Both the position numbers and the translations under genes were made by a program. Under the pieces are notes generated by a model. The model searched no databases, had not been told where the DNA came from, and saw only the letters and a list, made by a program, of their open reading frames with translations. A stretch of 16,658 nt of DNA, taken from assembly GCA_964627665.1 (NCBI GenBank), contig CAZVKG010000077.1:1-16658 (forward strand), written 5' to 3'. The stretch comes from UBA1351 sp964627665 (GTDB lineage Bacteria; Bacillota; Clostridia; Lachnospirales; Vallitaleaceae). This document shows positions 15,546-16,658 of the stretch, in pieces. Positions within the stretch are counted from its first letter, which is position 1. The number at the start of each line of letters is the position of its first letter.

Positions 15546-15574
15546 TTGAATATGATGAAAAAGAAAGGTATAAT
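15546..15574 (+). promoter_or_regulatory. Near-consensus promoter of the small-ORF/Schlafen unit
   Basis: TTGAAT (15546-15551) and TATAAT (15569-15574) are spaced by exactly 17 bp, starting six bases after the stop codon of the previous gene. Transcription would begin near 15581, about 43 nt before the 55-residue ORF. Confidence 0.65.
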
Positions 15575-15623
15575 GGATATAAGTTAAATCTTACAGATTT
15601 CCTAAGAAAAGAGATGGATAGTA

Positions 15624-15791
15624 ATGTTATTGAATGAAAACAGTAATTATTTAAGGTTGATTCGTGAGACTGAGAGTGTTAGCAAAGAAGATTATTTGAA
15701 ATTAGAAGAAGATATTTTTGAAGACATGTCTTTAGAAGAAATATATGACCATGCAAAAGAGCATTGGGAATTACAAGATAAAAAGTCATAA
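15624..15791 (+). CDS. Unrecognised 55-residue acidic protein
   Basis: The frame starts at an ATG and encodes 55 mostly acidic and helical residues, including SKEDYLKLEEDIFEDMSLEE and YDHAKEHWELQDKKS. No membrane segment or known motif is seen. The ribosome-binding site is weak (GAGATGG about six nt upstream). Support comes from coding-like composition, its position behind a strong promoter, and its place 46 nt ahead of the Schlafen-type gene. It might be a small regulator or partner of that protein, but the sequence does not show this. Confidence 0.5.
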   Translation: MLLNENSNYLRLIRETESVSKEDYLKLEEDIFEDMSLEEIYDHAKEHWELQDKKS

Positions 15792-15837
15792 ATCAAAAAG
15801 CATATCACGATATGGTGAAGCAAAAAGGGTGAGACAA

Positions 15838-16658
15838 TTGAAGTTTGAAAGTTTGAAGAAAATAATTAATAGTGGAGAAAGCATTACTGTAGAGTTTAAG
15901 GAGAGTAAAAAGAAACTGAATAAAGATGTGTATGAGTCGGTATGTGCATTTTTAAATCGTCATGGCGGTCACTTATTTCTTGGAGTTACAGATTCGGGTG
16001 ATATTGTAGGAGTTGATAAAGGTTCTGTAGATCAAGTGAAAAAAGATTTCGTTACATCGCTAAATAATCCACAGATGCTTAATCCTACGTTTTACCTTGC
16101 GATAAATGAGATTGAAGTGGATGAAAAAATCATTCTATACATTAATATTCCTGAGAGTTCACAGGTACATCGTTGTAAGGGGAAGATATTTGATCGTAAC
16201 GAAGATGGCGATTTTAATATTACAAATAATACAAATCTAGTATCTAGATTGTACATTAGGAAACAAAGTACATATACTGAAAATAGGATATTTCCATTTG
16301 CCAAACTGGAAGACCTAGAATCAGAATTATTTACAAAGGTTAGGAATTTAACTGGAAACCAGAAAGACAATCATCCGTGGGCTTCAATGAAAGATATAGA
16401 GATACTAAAAAGTGCAGGTCTTTATTTAACGGATCCTAATACTGGCAAGCAAGGTATTACACTTGGTGGCATCTTAATCTTTGGTAAAGAAGACTTGATT
16501 CAGGCAGCTTTACCACATCATAAAACAGATGCCATATTACGACGAGAGAATTTGGATCGATATGATGACCGAGATGATATCCGGGTTAACTTAATTAGAA
16601 GCTACGAAAGGCTAATGCAGTTTATCGGAAAGCATCTCAATGATAAGTTTTATCTTGA
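15838..16658 (+). CDS. Schlafen-type AlbA_2 domain putative DNA-binding protein (3' end beyond the window)
   Basis: Translation runs open for 273 codons to the window edge. Residues about 10-135 fit the Schlafen AlbA_2 domain: SGESITVEFKESKKKLNKD, AFLNRHGGHLFLGVTDSG, DIVGVDKG and a YIRKQSTY-type end of the fold. The region after it, ending in DAILRRENLDRYDDRDDIR and a following helix, is the part that in relatives leads into a HATPase-like domain, which would lie past the window. Such proteins are annotated as ATP-dependent DNA helicase-like or transcriptional regulators; few have a proven role, and some occur in defence islands. TTG at 15838 follows AGGGTGAG and is my choice; GTG at 15829 is an alternative. 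It has a different flavour from the metabolic genes on the left. Confidence 0.8.
   Translation, partial: MKFESLKKIINSGESITVEFKESKKKLNKDVYESVCAFLNRHGGHLFLGVTDSGDIVGVDKGSVDQVKKDFVTSLNNPQMLNPTFYLAINEIEVDEKIILYINIPESSQVHRCKGKIFDRNEDGDFNITNNTNLVSRLYIRKQSTYTENRIFPFAKLEDLESELFTKVRNLTGNQKDNHPWASMKDIEILKSAGLYLTDPNTGKQGITLGGILIFGKEDLIQAALPHHKTDAILRRENLDRYDDRDDIRVNLIRSYERLMQFIGKHLNDKFYL

Noticed and set aside
15533..15637. Open frame reading LEYDEKERYNGYKLNLTDFL between the exporter operon and the 55-residue ORF
   Set aside because: It looks coding-like but has no start codon near its beginning and lies over a near-consensus promoter; at most a remnant of a lost gene.

Overview
The window looks like chromosomal DNA from a low-GC Gram-positive anaerobe, most likely a clostridial Firmicute. 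The evidence is AT-rich sequence, strong AGGAGG-type ribosome-binding sites in front of almost every gene, TTG and GTG starts backed by good Shine-Dalgarno sequences, and protein families common in that group. I see no rRNA, tRNA, CRISPR array, transposase or integrase.

Left part (1-6370). A minus-strand gene (98-3331) encodes a large zinc-ribbon, membrane-anchored HEXXH metallopeptidase with a PKD-like domain, and ends at a hairpin terminator. Facing away from it is the wreck of a Gfo/Idh/MocA-type dehydrogenase gene (3472-4047): three internal pieces are missing and there is an in-frame stop, yet promoter and RBS remain. Then comes a tight two-gene unit: a DRL/homoserine-dehydrogenase-like oxidoreductase with a C-terminal SAF domain (4152-5294) and an ADP-ribosylglycohydrolase-fold protein (5306-6370) that has lost the family's usual metal-binding aspartates.

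Middle part (6440-10373). A one-component regulator joining an AraC-type HTH to a GyrI-like ligand domain is followed by a clear terminator. A new promoter then drives an Imm1-like small protein and a sugar-phosphate isomerase/epimerase-like TIM barrel, 14 nt apart. A small three-helix membrane protein and a class-C beta-lactamase-like serine hydrolase without a signal peptide follow.

Right part (10391-15540). This is a five-gene export operon plus one small gene: TetR regulator, HlyD-type membrane fusion protein, ABC ATPase, two ABC-2 permeases and a 65-residue membrane protein. The order resembles the E. coli cecR-ybhGFSR locus. Two copies of a GACC...TGGTCGGTG operator lie over and just after a textbook promoter in front of tetR, so the operon is probably autorepressed and induced by a TetR ligand.

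Right edge (15546-16658). A near-consensus promoter precedes an unrecognised 55-residue acidic protein and a Schlafen-type AlbA_2 DNA-binding protein that runs off the window.

No single obviously new system stands out. The best leads are the ADP-ribosylglycohydrolase-like protein with replaced active-site residues coupled to the SAF-domain oxidoreductase, the TetR-controlled exporter with its extra small protein, and the small-ORF/Schlafen unit at the right edge.
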